A stretch of 64,000 bases of DNA from Oscarella lobularis. Its lineage: Eukaryota > Porifera > Homoscleromorpha > Homosclerophorida > Oscarellidae. Both the position numbers and the translations under genes were made by a program. Location of the stretch: contig NC_089190.1 of NCBI RefSeq assembly GCF_947507565.1, positions 2,108,001 through 2,172,000 of the forward strand, read 5' to 3'. Shown in pieces: positions 11,001-20,571 of the stretch (its first letter is position 1; each line of letters starts with the position of its first letter). The notes beneath the pieces are model-generated. The model did not search any database. It had not been told where the DNA came from and saw only the letters and a program-made list of their open reading frames with translations.

Positions 11001-12760
11001 TTCGTTATCTAAGTGAACTACTGTGTCCCCTTTTCTCTCTAGCTATTCTTCTTACCTCGTTTTTCAACTCTTCTCTTTGGGACTCGAACTGGACTCGCTG
11101 TTCATCCAGAACGCTTTCCATGCGATTCAATTCGCCGCGCAACTCGTCGATTGTTTCCGCCTTTTCATCCAGTCCGCTCGACTTCAGATTCAGCTGTCCT
11201 TTCAACGACGAACACTCCTGTGAAAGATCCTCAACAGAACTTTCGTATCTATACTAAAAATTTAAAAAAAATGCAATATTAATAAATTTATATCTTGTCT
11301 ACTGTGCTTTGGCTTTTCGATATTCGCCTCTCACACTCTCCTAATATAAGATTAGTGACGTATTTCTCGTTCCTTATATAGATTACCAATTCGGTTCTTA
11401 ATAAATTTCCTTCCTGTTTCGCTGCGTCAAAGTCTTCTCTAAGACTTCCTACCTTGGCTTCTAGCGCGTTTCTTTCCTGTTCCACCGTCTCAAAAGACGC
11501 CTAAAAGAAAATCAATATTTATCTAGATATTGGATTACATACCTGAACTGCGGATAATTGATCTTTGAGAGAGTGCACTTCGTTGGTGAGACGCGAGACC
11601 TGTTCCCCTTGACTTTCGCCGAAACTCTTCATCTTCTCTCGCTCCTCCCCCAACTCGGCATTGAGCCGAGTCACCTAAAAAATCTTACATAATATAAATA
11701 TATTTAATTATTGATTTCTCACAGTTTCGCGTAGGAGAGACTTTTCCTTCTCGACTTTGTCCACGTGTGCGGCACTGTCCATTGATTTCTGACTCAAAGC
11801 GTCGTTTTCATCGGCCAGCTTCTTTACAATACGTTCATGAGTCTGCGTCAACTTGGAAACCTCGCCTAGTAAATAATATTATTTATTTATTTTTTAATTA
11901 TTGCTTACTTCGATGTTTCTCTTTCAATTCTCGCAATTCCTTGACTCTCGTCTTCTCGTCCTCGCTCACTTTCAAATTCAACGCTTTCGCTTCCTTTTCC
12001 CCAACGGAAATCTTTCTCTCCGCCGCTTTGACGTCTCTCTTTAGCCGATCTCTTTCCGCCGTCAACGTTCGTTTTACCTCCTCCAACTTCCGTTTTTCTT
12101 CCTCCACCGCATCTCGCATTTTATCCTTCTCCTGGACACGCCCCTTCCACGTCTCTATTTCCTCCAAGACCTTCTGCATTTGTAATTCCCCGGATGATAA
12201 ATCGTTTAACATCCTGGCTCTTTCGGCGAGTAAATTCCCCACTTGCTCGCGTGCCGTACCCTTGGCGAATTCTCCTATTCCTTCCGCTTCGAGAAGCTCC
12301 GATATTTCGCCGGATTCTTTCGATTGGTTCGTTTTTTCAAAGTGCATCCGGGCTAGATCCTCTTTTAGGGTTTCGTTCTCGAGTTCGAGTTCTGCGACTA
12401 ATTGGTCTTTCTCTTCGGAGTAATTTCGTATGTGTTCGACGTATCCTTCTACTGCCTGTTCGTGACGTGCGTGTGGATCACGTGGTTTTCGATTTTAACT
12501 AATTATTGATTTTTTACCTGCATTTCGTCTTTTTGCTGTTTCTTCAGTCTTTCGATTTCCTGCGCCTTTTCGCGTAACGTGTCTTCCGTGCGAAGTAGTT
12601 TGAGATAGAAGTGGCGAAGTTTTTTCTCTTCTGGAACGTCCGGGCGAATTCCATCGCGCATCAAGTGCTGCTCGATTTCCAGAGCCTCCTGTTTCTCCTA
12701 AACGCGACATATAGCTCGAAAAAACTCCACCGATACAAAAGCGACCTTCGCCGTTGCCAT
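8047..12760 (-). CDS. Long coiled-coil protein, family not recognised
   Basis: About 17 exons read leftward. The start is ATG 12758-12760 (MATAK), a 48-bp intron, then EKQEALEIEQHLMRDGIRP and LRHFYLKLLRTEDTLREKA. The rest is almost continuous heptad coiled coil rich in E, K, L and Q (for example EEIETWKGRVQEKDKMRDAV, ERVQRAETNNRHIETELKE), ending VEFLIK at 8047. No globular domain, membrane segment or signal peptide was seen. Its long rod recalls centrosomal, ciliary and golgin proteins; it is not an obvious copy of the rootletin gene at 40.8 kb. The 510-bp intron at 10219-10728 is far longer than the others and holds the DDA1 gene on the opposite strand. It shares a 106-bp divergent promoter with HDHD3. 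Confidence 0.8.
10309..10614 (+). CDS. DDA1: DET1- and DDB1-associated protein 1, nested in an intron of the coiled-coil gene
   Basis: A single-exon 101-residue protein beginning MARVEDPLKGLPSRNSANF. DDA1 proteins share the N-terminal FLKGLP-N-xNF motif, a short VYxxT segment (here TPVYIKTIDSAD), the KTxxLLxYxxxxx(E/K)KK segment (here EKTSVLLQYMQKMKNERKEP) and a basic tail; length also matches the roughly 100-residue family. DDA1 is a small core subunit of CUL4-DDB1 ubiquitin ligases. AATAAA signals follow at about 10646 and 10668. It lies entirely within one intron of the host gene and on the other strand. The recognisable motif order makes chance very unlikely. Confidence 0.88.
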   Translation: MARVEDPLKGLPSRNSANFANYSHASAKTAKKTPVYIKTIDSADATPEGLAIKPEKTSVLLQYMQKMKNERKEPKKRPATTKENGKANKCARVDEETKQSD

Positions 12761-12866
12761 AGAGCGCGGAAATCAGCGACTTAGCGTTTCGAATCGAATT
12801 ACTCACGTCCCGTACACTCGCCTGTAGTGCGCGCGCTAGAAATCAGTTGTTTTCTTCTTCTCAGGG
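12761..12866. promoter_or_regulatory. Shared divergent promoter, coiled-coil gene / HDHD3
   Basis: The start codons are 106 bp apart and point outward. GC-rich, no TATA box seen. Promoter function is inferred from position. Confidence 0.55.
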
Positions 12867-13604
12867 ATGATAAGGCTTGTTACTTTTGACGTGACTGACA
12901 CACTGCTGCGCCTGACTCGCTCAGTCGGCGAACAGTACGCCGCCGCCGCCGCAAAAGTACTCAATTCCACCGGACAAGGCGTTTCCCCGTCGCCAGACCT
13001 TCTCAATCGCAACTTTCGATTGATTTTCCGCAAACTGGATCACGTTTTCCCCGCATACGGTCGAAACAGTGGCATGACACAGCGCGACTGGTGGTTTCGC
13101 GTTGCACGCGAAACTTTCGTCGCCTCGGGCTTTTCCGACGACAAATCCACGCGGAAAATATTCGAAATTCTCTACGACGATTATTCGAAAGGGTCCCAAT
13201 GGGAAATCATCGAAGGGGCGCGCGACGCGCTCGACTATCTCAAAAAAGCCAAAATATCGCGTGGAATCATTTCGAATTTCGACGATCGACTCGAAGCGTT
13301 GCTTCGAGCGAAAAATCTCGATTCCCATTTCGATTTCGTCGTGGCGACTTTTAATACGGGTCTCGCGAAACCGTCGCGGGAAATTTTCCGACTGGGATTA
13401 GGGGATAAGGAGCCCCACGAGGTTCTCCACGTGGGCGACAGCGTGGAGAAGGATTACGCGCCGGCTCGCGATCTCGGCATGCACGCTATCGTCGTTAGCC
13501 CGGATGAGAAAAATGAAGCATTACGTAGCGTGCCACGTGAACACGTCGTGCGGAATCTGCGTGATATAGTCTCGTATATTGATTCAGTGAACACGTCAAT
13601 ATAA
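12867..13604 (+). CDS. HDHD3: Haloacid dehalogenase-like hydrolase, HDHD3 type
   Basis: Intronless, 245 residues, within the usual HDHD3 size. HAD motif I is the start, LVTFDVTDTLL, with the nucleophile Asp and acid/base Asp in DVTDT; motif II is GIISNFD near residue 137; motif III/IV includes the lysine of GLAKPSREIF and HVGDSVEKDYAPARDLGM near residue 195. Between motifs I and II lies a helical cap. HAD enzymes hydrolyse phosphoesters through an aspartyl-phosphate; the HDHD3 substrate is not known. All catalytic residues are present. The lack of introns is unusual here, shared only with DDA1, SMIM20 and B3GALT6. Confidence 0.9.
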   Translation: MIRLVTFDVTDTLLRLTRSVGEQYAAAAAKVLNSTGQGVSPSPDLLNRNFRLIFRKLDHVFPAYGRNSGMTQRDWWFRVARETFVASGFSDDKSTRKIFEILYDDYSKGSQWEIIEGARDALDYLKKAKISRGIISNFDDRLEALLRAKNLDSHFDFVVATFNTGLAKPSREIFRLGLGDKEPHEVLHVGDSVEKDYAPARDLGMHAIVVSPDEKNEALRSVPREHVVRNLRDIVSYIDSVNTSI

Positions 13605-13700
13605 AAAAAAGAAGAGGTGGGCGAGAAGAGTTTATCCGAAAAAAAATCCATATGGGCACCAGCCGTCGTTTTTAATAATAATAATTATTAATCGTGTCAT

Positions 13701-14844
13701 CTATTGGGAATCCGACGTAATTCTACACGTGTGCTTAGTGAGCTGGGAGGACGATATAAAGGACTTTTGACAATAGCTGCAGTGAAACGGTCGCTCGCCC
13801 GTGTGAGTGCGAATGTGATAGCGAAGTCCCGACTTCTGATTGAAGGCGCGCTCGCAATACGGACACTTATGCGGTCGACTGTGCGTGTGCGTGTTCACGT
13901 GATCGGCGAGCGTCGTCGAGCGCGCAAAGGATTTTTCACAGTGCGGACACTTGTAGGGTTTTTCGCCGGTGTGCGTGTACAGGTGACGCGTGAGGTGAGA
14001 TCGTTGCGTGAACGTTTTCATGCAGTAGTGACACGTAAAGGGCTTATCTGCACTATGCACTCTCATGTGCTGACCCAGCTGATTCGTCGATCCCAATATG
14101 TCTCCGCATAATTCGCATTGATATTGCGTGCCGCCGCCCCCGCCCCCGCCGCCGTCCGAACGATCGTCCTCCTCCCCCGTCGAACTCGGCTCCCTTTTCT
14201 CATCCGGGATGTTATTTATCGCCGCTGGCAACCCGAGCGTCGCCGCGTTGCCCGTCACCCAAACTCCGTTCAATACGGGAATGTATTCGGGCGAGCTTAA
14301 CAGCGTTTGTGACGATTTCGACGACGTCACGGATTCCATGGGACTGGGTACCCTCAAAGGGGTCCCCTCCGTTGAACTCATTGCCTTATTAATCCCGTTA
14401 CACATCGCATCGGCTATGCTGACCGTGCTCAGCATATCCAAACGCGATTTAAACACCATTTCGTTTAATGGCGAGCTCGTCGCCGTTTCATTATTTTCCG
14501 CTCCCTCCAAGGGGGCCCCAGTCAAATCCACAACAAGTTTCGGTGTTCCATCGCGCGAACTCCGCCCCGTTTCCAGCGCCGGCGCCGCTATCGCGGTTAC
14601 GTCATCAAGAGACGGCGCCGAGCCGGCAAGTCGAGCTCGAATCGAGGCAATCGTCGCAATTTCGACGGGACCCACGAGTTCGTTTATCACCTCTACGAAA
14701 TCACGAGGAAAAAAAGATGTTAGAGAAAGGGAATTCGGGGGGTCTCTTTTCTCCGCAATTCGTCGCCTCTTGGAGACTCGGAATTAGGGACATTGTTACG
14801 AAAGCAGAGGACACTCCCCTGCGATCCATTCGATTCTCTGCCAT
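13701..14844 (-). CDS. Five-finger C2H2 zinc finger transcription factor
   Basis: Two exons: 14800-14844 (MAENRMDRRGVSSAF, donor GTAACA) and about 13701-14688, joined in phase 0 at GTAGAG|GTGATAAAC (the acceptor choice is inferred because it keeps the frame open). The N-terminal two thirds is Ser/Pro/Thr-rich without a known domain, with a poly-Gly run just before the fingers. Five C2H2 fingers follow: CELC..HMRVH, CHYC..HLYTH, CPHC..HVNTH, CPYC..HIRTH and CSYC..HTC. TGEKPY/TGERPF linkers join several of them, as in Kruppel-type DNA-binding factors. The last finger is incomplete at its second histidine (HTCR: His then Cys). Orthology is not clear. It ends 96 bp from the convergent HDHD3 stop. 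Confidence 0.85.
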
Positions 14845-15766
14845 TATCGAAAGTCGTTCGTTCGTTCGTTCGTTCGCGACGAAAGGGGCAGACAAAAAAG
14901 TCGGAGTGGGGTTTTTTTTTTCGAGCTACTGTACGATTCCCCCTCCAATGTATCGAATTTCGTTACGACATGCCACTTTTTTTTTTCCGATCTCGCACGC
15001 GGAGAAACGCGGTCGCGCTCGCGCGCGCGAGCTATCGTCGCGATCGGACGCGCGGTGCGCGTTCCGACCGCGACGGCGCGCGGCGCGCCGACTTTCTTCG
15101 GTCCGAACATGGGCTCGTTAGCCAATCACCTTTTTCCGTCATTGCGCCGCAATGTCGGACGCCGTCGCGAAGTTTTTGGTCCGCTTCGAGACCGAGGCGG
15201 GCGTACGTGAGAAAATCGGCGCAGTTTTCGACGATCGTTTCTTCTCGCTGCATCCAGTTTTGGGTTCCTCGGACTCCTCACGGCGTATCCGGGATTCCGG
15301 GTTTTGTGGCTCTGCGGTCGTGTCCCGGTTTGTTGGTTGCAAACGCCCACGCTTTTCTGACGCGCCCGCCCATTCAATTGGATCGAGGCCACAACTTCGT
15401 TCGCGGACGTCGGACGACGATGAAACGTGAACGAAAGACTCTTAAAATCAAATATCCATCCATATCCATCCCGTTCTTAGTCGAAAAAGCCATAGCGATC
15501 GAGAAAGGGCCAAAAGCCGGAAGTCCAAGTCTTAAATCATCGTACGATGGTCGAATCGTCGCAAAGCTCGCCCCCGCGACGACGTAAGCTTCCTTCACGT
15601 GGTTTTCGACTCACGTAACCGACGGACACTTCCTCATTCTTGAAATAAAAGCAAAGCCTCGAGAGACGCGTCCGCTTTTCCGGTTGAGTGACCCGCGCGC
15701 GCGTGCGCCGAGATGCCCGCCCACACAATATAAGAATAATTCAATAATAGTAACGATCGGTTTTTG
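14845..15766. other. Intergenic region, no gene recognised
   Basis: Contains a (CGTT)n run near 14857-14876, poly-T tracts and a very CG-rich stretch near 15000-15110 that probably belongs to the zinc-finger promoter. Several open frames of 60-260 codons on both strands are arginine-rich and overlap each other; none resembles a known protein. A 92-codon frame at 15152 (MSDAVAKFLVRFETEAG) is the only one I would re-examine. Confidence 0.5.
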
Positions 15767-16597
15767 CTAGTAAAATGCTACAGTATGCAATACGGGTCGA
15801 TCCGATTTGCTCTCAAATTCCGATATGGCTTGATCCATTTCGCTTTCGAGATCATCCTTTTCCTTGAGCTAGAGAAATAGCTGAGTGAGTAGGCGCCCGC
15901 TCCCGTACACTCCCTTATACCAATTGGCATAGATCGCAGATAAGAAACGCGCCGAGTGTGGCGTCCTCGTGATTATCCTGGATATCGAGATTGACTATAT
16001 GAACGGGCTGACCGACGGGAGAGCCTCGGCACTCAAGACCTATACCGCCCACGCCCACAAGCGTTAAGGACTAGTTTTGCCTTATATGGAGCAGTGCTAA
16101 TTAATTCCTGACTGAATTTAACGCGCGCTGCTCTTACTTTCCACGACTTGATCGTAGACGCGTTCTTCGCATGTTACGATGACGCTGAAGAGTTCTGGGC
16201 TGTCTTGAAAGCGTTCCGGACGCGTCTTGATGCGCTTATTGCGCTCCAGCATGTGCAACATGCCATTCTGCGTATATCTGCGCAGAAATTTACGCGAGAA
16301 ACTACACAAGCAAAGCATTCGTACAGTTGCTTGTCTTTTGCTATCAAATCCTGATAGATCTCTTCGTACGTCGTTTCGAACGAGTAGATATTGGGCATAT
16401 TCGGCGCGGGACCCGGTATTTTGACGTGCCCGTTCGTTCCGAAGGAATGCACGTCGAATCCCTTCTTGCTACACGCACGACGACATCGCCATTGCACTCT
16501 ACTAGTTCTCACACTGTTACCTAAGAAACTTTTGCGCTTCCATGCTTCGATTCTGATTGCTTGAGCACACAACGGCGATTTTCAGTCCATCAGCCAT
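15767..16597 (-). CDS. SSU72: RNA polymerase II CTD phosphatase SSU72
   Basis: Exons read leftward: MADGLKIAVVCSSNQNRSM from ATG 16597; SKKGFDVHSFGTNGHVKIPG plus ETTYEEIYQDL; YTQNGMLHMLERNKRIKTRP plus VTCEERVYDQVVE; PVHIVNLDIQDNHEDATLGA; and LHTVAFY ending at 15767. The catalytic C-x5-R loop CSSNQNRS is intact. SSU72 removes phosphate from Ser5/Ser7 of the Pol II CTD and works with the cleavage and polyadenylation machinery. Similarity to the human protein is high along the whole length and the C-terminus LHTV-FY is conserved. Its start codon is only 40 bp from that of ILKAP, another phosphatase, on the opposite strand. Confidence 0.95.
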
Positions 16598-16637
16598 GAC
16601 TTTATAACGCGCGCTAGAAACGTTCCTTCTTTCCGTT
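16598..16637. promoter_or_regulatory. 40-bp divergent promoter core, SSU72 / ILKAP
   Basis: Only 40 bp lie between the two outward-facing start codons, so the 5' leaders must be extremely short or must overlap the opposite gene. No TATA box. Seen from positions; promoter role inferred. Confidence 0.55.
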
Positions 16638-18201
16638 ATGGACTTGTTTGGAGATCTGCCTCCTCCCATAGGTTCTCTTCTTCATCGCAATGCTATTTCA
16701 ATAATAGCTGTCGTAGTTTCTTCTCCCAAAAATAACTGCCCGGATGACAAAGCGCCAGACGCAAAAAAATTCAAAGTTTCGGTTCTCTACGATCTGATTG
16801 GCTGCGTAGGAGAACGCAGAGGAGAAAGAGAAGAAATGCAAGACGCGCATCAAATACTCGAGAACATAACCTCCCAGTTCCCAGATCTTTCACCGCAAAT
16901 GTGACGTCATAAATTATAAATAAATTTTTTAAATAAGAGTGTTTTTTTCTAGACCTAGAGTTGCTTATTTCGGATTATTTGATGGTCACGCGGGGTTTCG
17001 CGCGTCTCAACACGCAGCTGAAAATTTGCACAAGAATATAATTGCTAAATTTCCTAAAGGTTGATACCTTGGTAACTGAACAATTTCAATTAGGTGTAGG
17101 GGTATTTTATCTGCAATCTACATTCATGTGACCGTTTTATTAATTAATAATATTAATTAAAAGATCTGACTATTTTTGTAGGTGAAATATCTAATCAGGA
17201 TAGAGAAATTCGGCGGTGTATCGTTGATGCTTTTAAGCAGACGGATGAGGAGTTTCTTCAAAAGGCTTCTGCTGTGTATGCGCAGAGTCTAATTTTTATT
17301 GCCTATACGTAATTACCTCATTTCCTTATGCAGTAAACCGGTCTGGAAAGATGGGTCGACGGCTGTTTGCATTCTCGTCGTAAACGACACGCTTTATGTA
17401 GCAAATCTAGGCGACAGCAAGGCAAACAAATCCTGAGATATTTCCTATGAAGTTCTAGTGATATTTTGCATAGGCACTGGTAGCCACAAACGATGACAAG
17501 GACACAATTGTAGCAAAACGTCTTACCAAGGATCACAACCCCATACAATACGAAGAAAGGCAGAGGATTCAAAAAGCTGGAGGAGTAGTGCGGTAATAAA
17601 GCAATTGTACCTATGAATAATTAATTTTAATTGAATCTCAGTGAGGGGAGAGTTAGCGGTATTCTCGAAGTGTCAAGATCAATAGGAGACGGTCGTTTTA
17701 AACATTGCGGGGTCACGTGCATACCAGACATCGTTAAGCACCAATTATCAGAAAAAGACAAGTGAGATAATATAGATAATACCTTGATTTTGTGACGTCA
17801 TTTTCTGAGCAGATTCATTCTTCTCGCGTGCGATGGTCTATTCAAGGCATTCACCGCTGACACAGCAGTGAAAAGAATTAACGAAATGCTAGAAGTGAAA
17901 TCAAAAATTATTTTTTTTAGCCTACCTGTATAATATTGATTCAATAGGATAAAGACCTTCCCTTTCCAGCTCACATGAAAAGTAAGCTGAAAATAACGAA
18001 ATGAATACACTATAATTTGACTCAGATGAAGACTACGTTCCATTGGACGATCGAGCGGCTCAGCACGAGGCGGCATGCAATCTTTTGGCAGCTGAAGCGG
18101 TGCGGAAATTCAGCGCAGACAACGTCACCGTCATTCTCATCGACATACGTCTGAAAAACGAAGAAAAAGACAAGGACAAAGACAAATACACTATTAATTA
18201 A
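16638..18201 (+). CDS. ILKAP: Integrin-linked kinase-associated PP2C phosphatase
   Basis: The start MDLFGDLPPP matches the vertebrate MDLFGDLP start. PP2C motifs follow in order: GERRGEREEMQDAH (residue 60 region), YFGLFDGHAGFRAS (DGHxG metal site), WKDGSTAVCI, VANLGDSK, DHNPIQYEERQRIQKAGG, GILEVSRSIGDGRFK, FILLACDGLFKAF (DG metal site) and SADNVTVILIDI. Metal-coordinating Asp residues are present, so it should be an active Mg/Mn-dependent Ser/Thr phosphatase. Exons about 16638-16902, 16953-17058, 17182-17280, 17336-17421, 17474-17592, 17641-17762, 17812-17889, 17949-17982 and 18027-18201. The intron 17422-17473 begins with GC rather than GT (AAG|GCAAAC), needed because read-through meets a stop. 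A broken partial copy lies downstream at 19124-19808. Confidence 0.95.
17422..17473 (+). other. GC-AG intron in ILKAP
   Basis: Exon ...GGCGACAGCAAG joins GCACTGGTAGCC to give GDSK|ALVATN, exactly where the PP2C family continues. The only donor available is AAG|GCAAAC; there is no GT nearby. GC-AG is the known minor class of U2 introns. Confidence 0.8.
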
Positions 18202-18365
18202 TTAATTTATAAGTAAACATGGATTACATTGAGAAATTGCACCAAAACGATGACGTACATAAAGAAGTCTAAGGTGAGCTCTCATTTTGCCATCTTTGGC
18301 AAGCTAAACAATTTATGACGTCACGATATAAACCCAACCCACAAAGAAAAAATCTCCCAAGTTTA

Positions 18366-18935
18366 AATGGAATTGGACCTGAAGCAAATGCAATTCTGAG
18401 GTGGATTATATGGAAGGCGAGAAAAAGTTTTTGAGGAGATTTCAATATTACGAATTTTTTAGTTTTCATTTAGTTCCGCAAGTGAAACTCCAGGCCAGCA
18501 GATGCTCAACGTTAGATACGTTAGCTCTGGTACTAATATCAATAAAAATGACGTCATCTTATATTATTCATATTTGTACTTTAGATTCATCTGCCGTTTC
18601 AGTGTGGCAAAAGTGGACTTATGGCTCGTCTTCATACTGGGGCGATATATTGATGAGAGATCGACAGACTTGAGGCCAGTAAGCTAAAAAGTCAATACTT
18701 TTAATTAATAAACCAATATGTCTTTTCAGCTTTGGAGTACTATTGATATCGTAGAAAATTTGTTGAACATTTTGAACGCTGTCAATGTCCTGGTTTTCCT
18801 TCAGAGAGGAAAGTCTGTCAGAGTTGTGATCGTTTTCGAATCAACTACAGTTGCTAGATACCAATCTTTACTGGAAAGACTCATTGGTTTAAAAATGGTG
18901 CTGTCACAAGAAACAATCAGTGAGGCAGGTCCAAG
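18366..18935 (+). pseudogene. Partial PEX2 copy (inverted duplicate of about 36.71-37.28 kb)
   Basis: Nearly identical over exons and introns to the reverse complement of the PEX2 gene: shared stretches include GGACCTGAAGCAAATGCAAT and CTCAACGTTAGATACGTTAG. Introns are retained, so the copy arose at the DNA level, not through RNA. Small deletions relative to the source (for example one base after the WTYG codons and 15 bases at the end of the DERSTDL exon), together with missing first and RING exons, make it a pseudogene. It begins 165 bp after the ILKAP stop. Confidence 0.9.
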
Positions 18936-18939
18936 ACCA

Positions 18940-18985
18940 CCATGTTGGCCGGAGCACTGGGAGAGAGTCGATGCCAGCATGGATA
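18940..18985 (+). repeat. Direct repeat shared with 22625-22669, followed by a scrap of the FG-rich coiled-coil gene
   Basis: About 44 bp beginning CCACCATGTTGGCCGGAGCA are nearly identical at 18.94 and 22.63 kb. In both places the repeat directly follows an inverted fragment of the MCAT/PEX2 locus. Just after it, about 19000-19065 resembles the exon at 24079-24150 of the coiled-coil/FG-rich gene (CCACAGCTCATTCAAAAGAA). Confidence 0.85.
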
Positions 18986-19123
18986 CTAGAAGAGCCTTCC
19001 ACAGCTCATTCAAAAGAACAACGACACTTGTACGAGACAAGGAAACGCAGAAGGAAGCGCAGAAGAAGAAGAAGATTAGATGAAGGTCAATCCTCAATTT
19101 GGAAGGATTTGGATGCACATCTC

Positions 19124-19808
19124 GGCACGCAGCTGAAAATTTGCACAAGAATATAATTGCTAAATTTCCTAAAGGTTGATACCTTGGTAACTGAACAATT
19201 TCAATTAGGTGTAGGGGTATTTTATCTGCAAACTACATTCGTGTGACCGTTTTTTCTTATTGAATCTAATTAATATTGATAAATCCAAGCCCAATGAAAA
19301 TGTATTGAATTAAAATTGATGCATCAGGGCCTAATAGAAATGCATCAAATTAAACATTGCGGGGTCACGTGCATACCGGACATCGTTAAGTACCAATTAT
19401 CAGAAAAAGACAAGTGAGATAATATCGATAATACCTTGATTTTGTGACGTCATTTTCTGAGCAGATTCATTCTTCTCGCGTACGATGGTCTATTCAAGGC
19501 AGTCACCGCTGACGCAGCAGTGAAAAGAATTAACGAAATGCTAGAAGTGAAATCAAAAAAATATTATTTTTGAGCCTACCTGCCTAACGTTGATTCAATA
19601 AGATAAAGACCTTCCCTTTCCAACTCACATGAAAAGTAAGCTGAATATTAACAAAACGAATACACTATAATTTGACTCAGATGAAGACAACGTTCCATTG
19701 GACGATCGATCGGCGGCATGCAATCTTTTGGCAGTGCGAAAATTCAGTGCAGACGACGTTACCGTCATTCTCATCGACATACTGTACGTCTGAAAAACGA
19801 AGACGATA
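19124..19808 (+). pseudogene. Partial ILKAP copy, two blocks
   Basis: Block 1 (19124-19258) matches the second half of ILKAP exon 2 and its following intron at 17006-17140. Block 2 (19349-19808) matches the exons from FKHCGVTCIPDI to the NVTVILIDI end at 17697-18165. The exons in between are missing and small deletions break the frame (for example the RAAQHEA segment is shortened). Introns are kept. The copy lies in direct orientation 1 kb after the parent. Confidence 0.92.
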
Positions 19809-19930
19809 TCAAAAACCAATACTGTTCCATGCCTGTATGATCGTTATTGGATGAGACGGCACGATCGAGGCCGCTAGTTCATTGCAGGCGAGCCGTTTTC
19901 CGTGGCTCAAGGCGATCCGATCGCTGTGGA

Positions 19931-20526
19931 TCGACGACGAAATAGATCAGTTGATAAAATATGGGCGTAGTTACGTCCAGTCACGTCACTTTGGATTACT
20001 CAACTTTGCACTCTGCCAAAGTGTGATATTGATCTATTTTGTTGGCGATCTATTATGTCGTCCTGTATACAAGCCGACAAAATAGATCAACGACAAAATA
20101 GATCAATCAAAATCATATACAGTGTAAAACTTTCTCCGCTGAATTCTTACGTAGTCATACTTAGCTACGTACCACTAGACTTGTTGGCAGGTATTAGTAG
20201 ACAGACGGAGGCACGCAGTAGTCATTTGCTGTCACTGCCTCAATCTGTATGTCTCTTTATCTCGGCCTCTTAGTGTGACTGTCTGCCTCTGTTTGTCAAT
20301 ATCTATGTGCACGTTCAGTGGTATCAAATAATTGTCATGATCAGATGAAGATTTAAATGATTTTGATTGATCTATTTTGTCGTTGATCTATTTTGTCCGC
20401 TTGTGCAGGACGACATAATAGGTCGCAATATCACACTTTGGAAGGGTGCAAGGTTGCGCCATCCAAAGTGACATGACTACGCCCATATTTTCCTTGTATA
20501 TATCAACTGATCTATTTTGTCGTCGA
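19931..20526. mobile_element. Foldback / MITE-like element with about 170-186 bp inverted arms
   Basis: Left arm 19931-20116 and right arm 20357-20526 are imperfect inverted repeats around a 240-bp spacer. Both arms carry several copies of GACAAAATAGATCA in the same order, plus shared blocks such as ATATGGGCGTAGT with its complement and CCAAAGTGTGATATTG with its complement. No coding capacity. A GCGATCC heptamer occurs outside each end (about 19913 and 20550) but the spacing to the arms differs, so I do not claim it as a target duplication. Family unknown. Confidence 0.8.
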
Positions 20527-20571
20527 TCTATTCCCACAATAGGACATTCCCGCGATCCCGTATATAAGACC

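Noticed and set aside
8047-12760. Second rootletin gene
   Set aside because: Only the general coiled-coil composition is shared; the diagnostic rootletin segments are found in the 40.8-45.3 kb gene and not here.
14793-15587. 264-codon plus-strand frame
   Set aside because: Arg/Ser-rich, overlaps the zinc-finger promoter and other equal-length frames on both strands, no domain recognised.
19902-20570. Target-site duplication GCGATCC around the foldback element
   Set aside because: The heptamer occurs on both sides but at different distances from the arms, so it may be chance.
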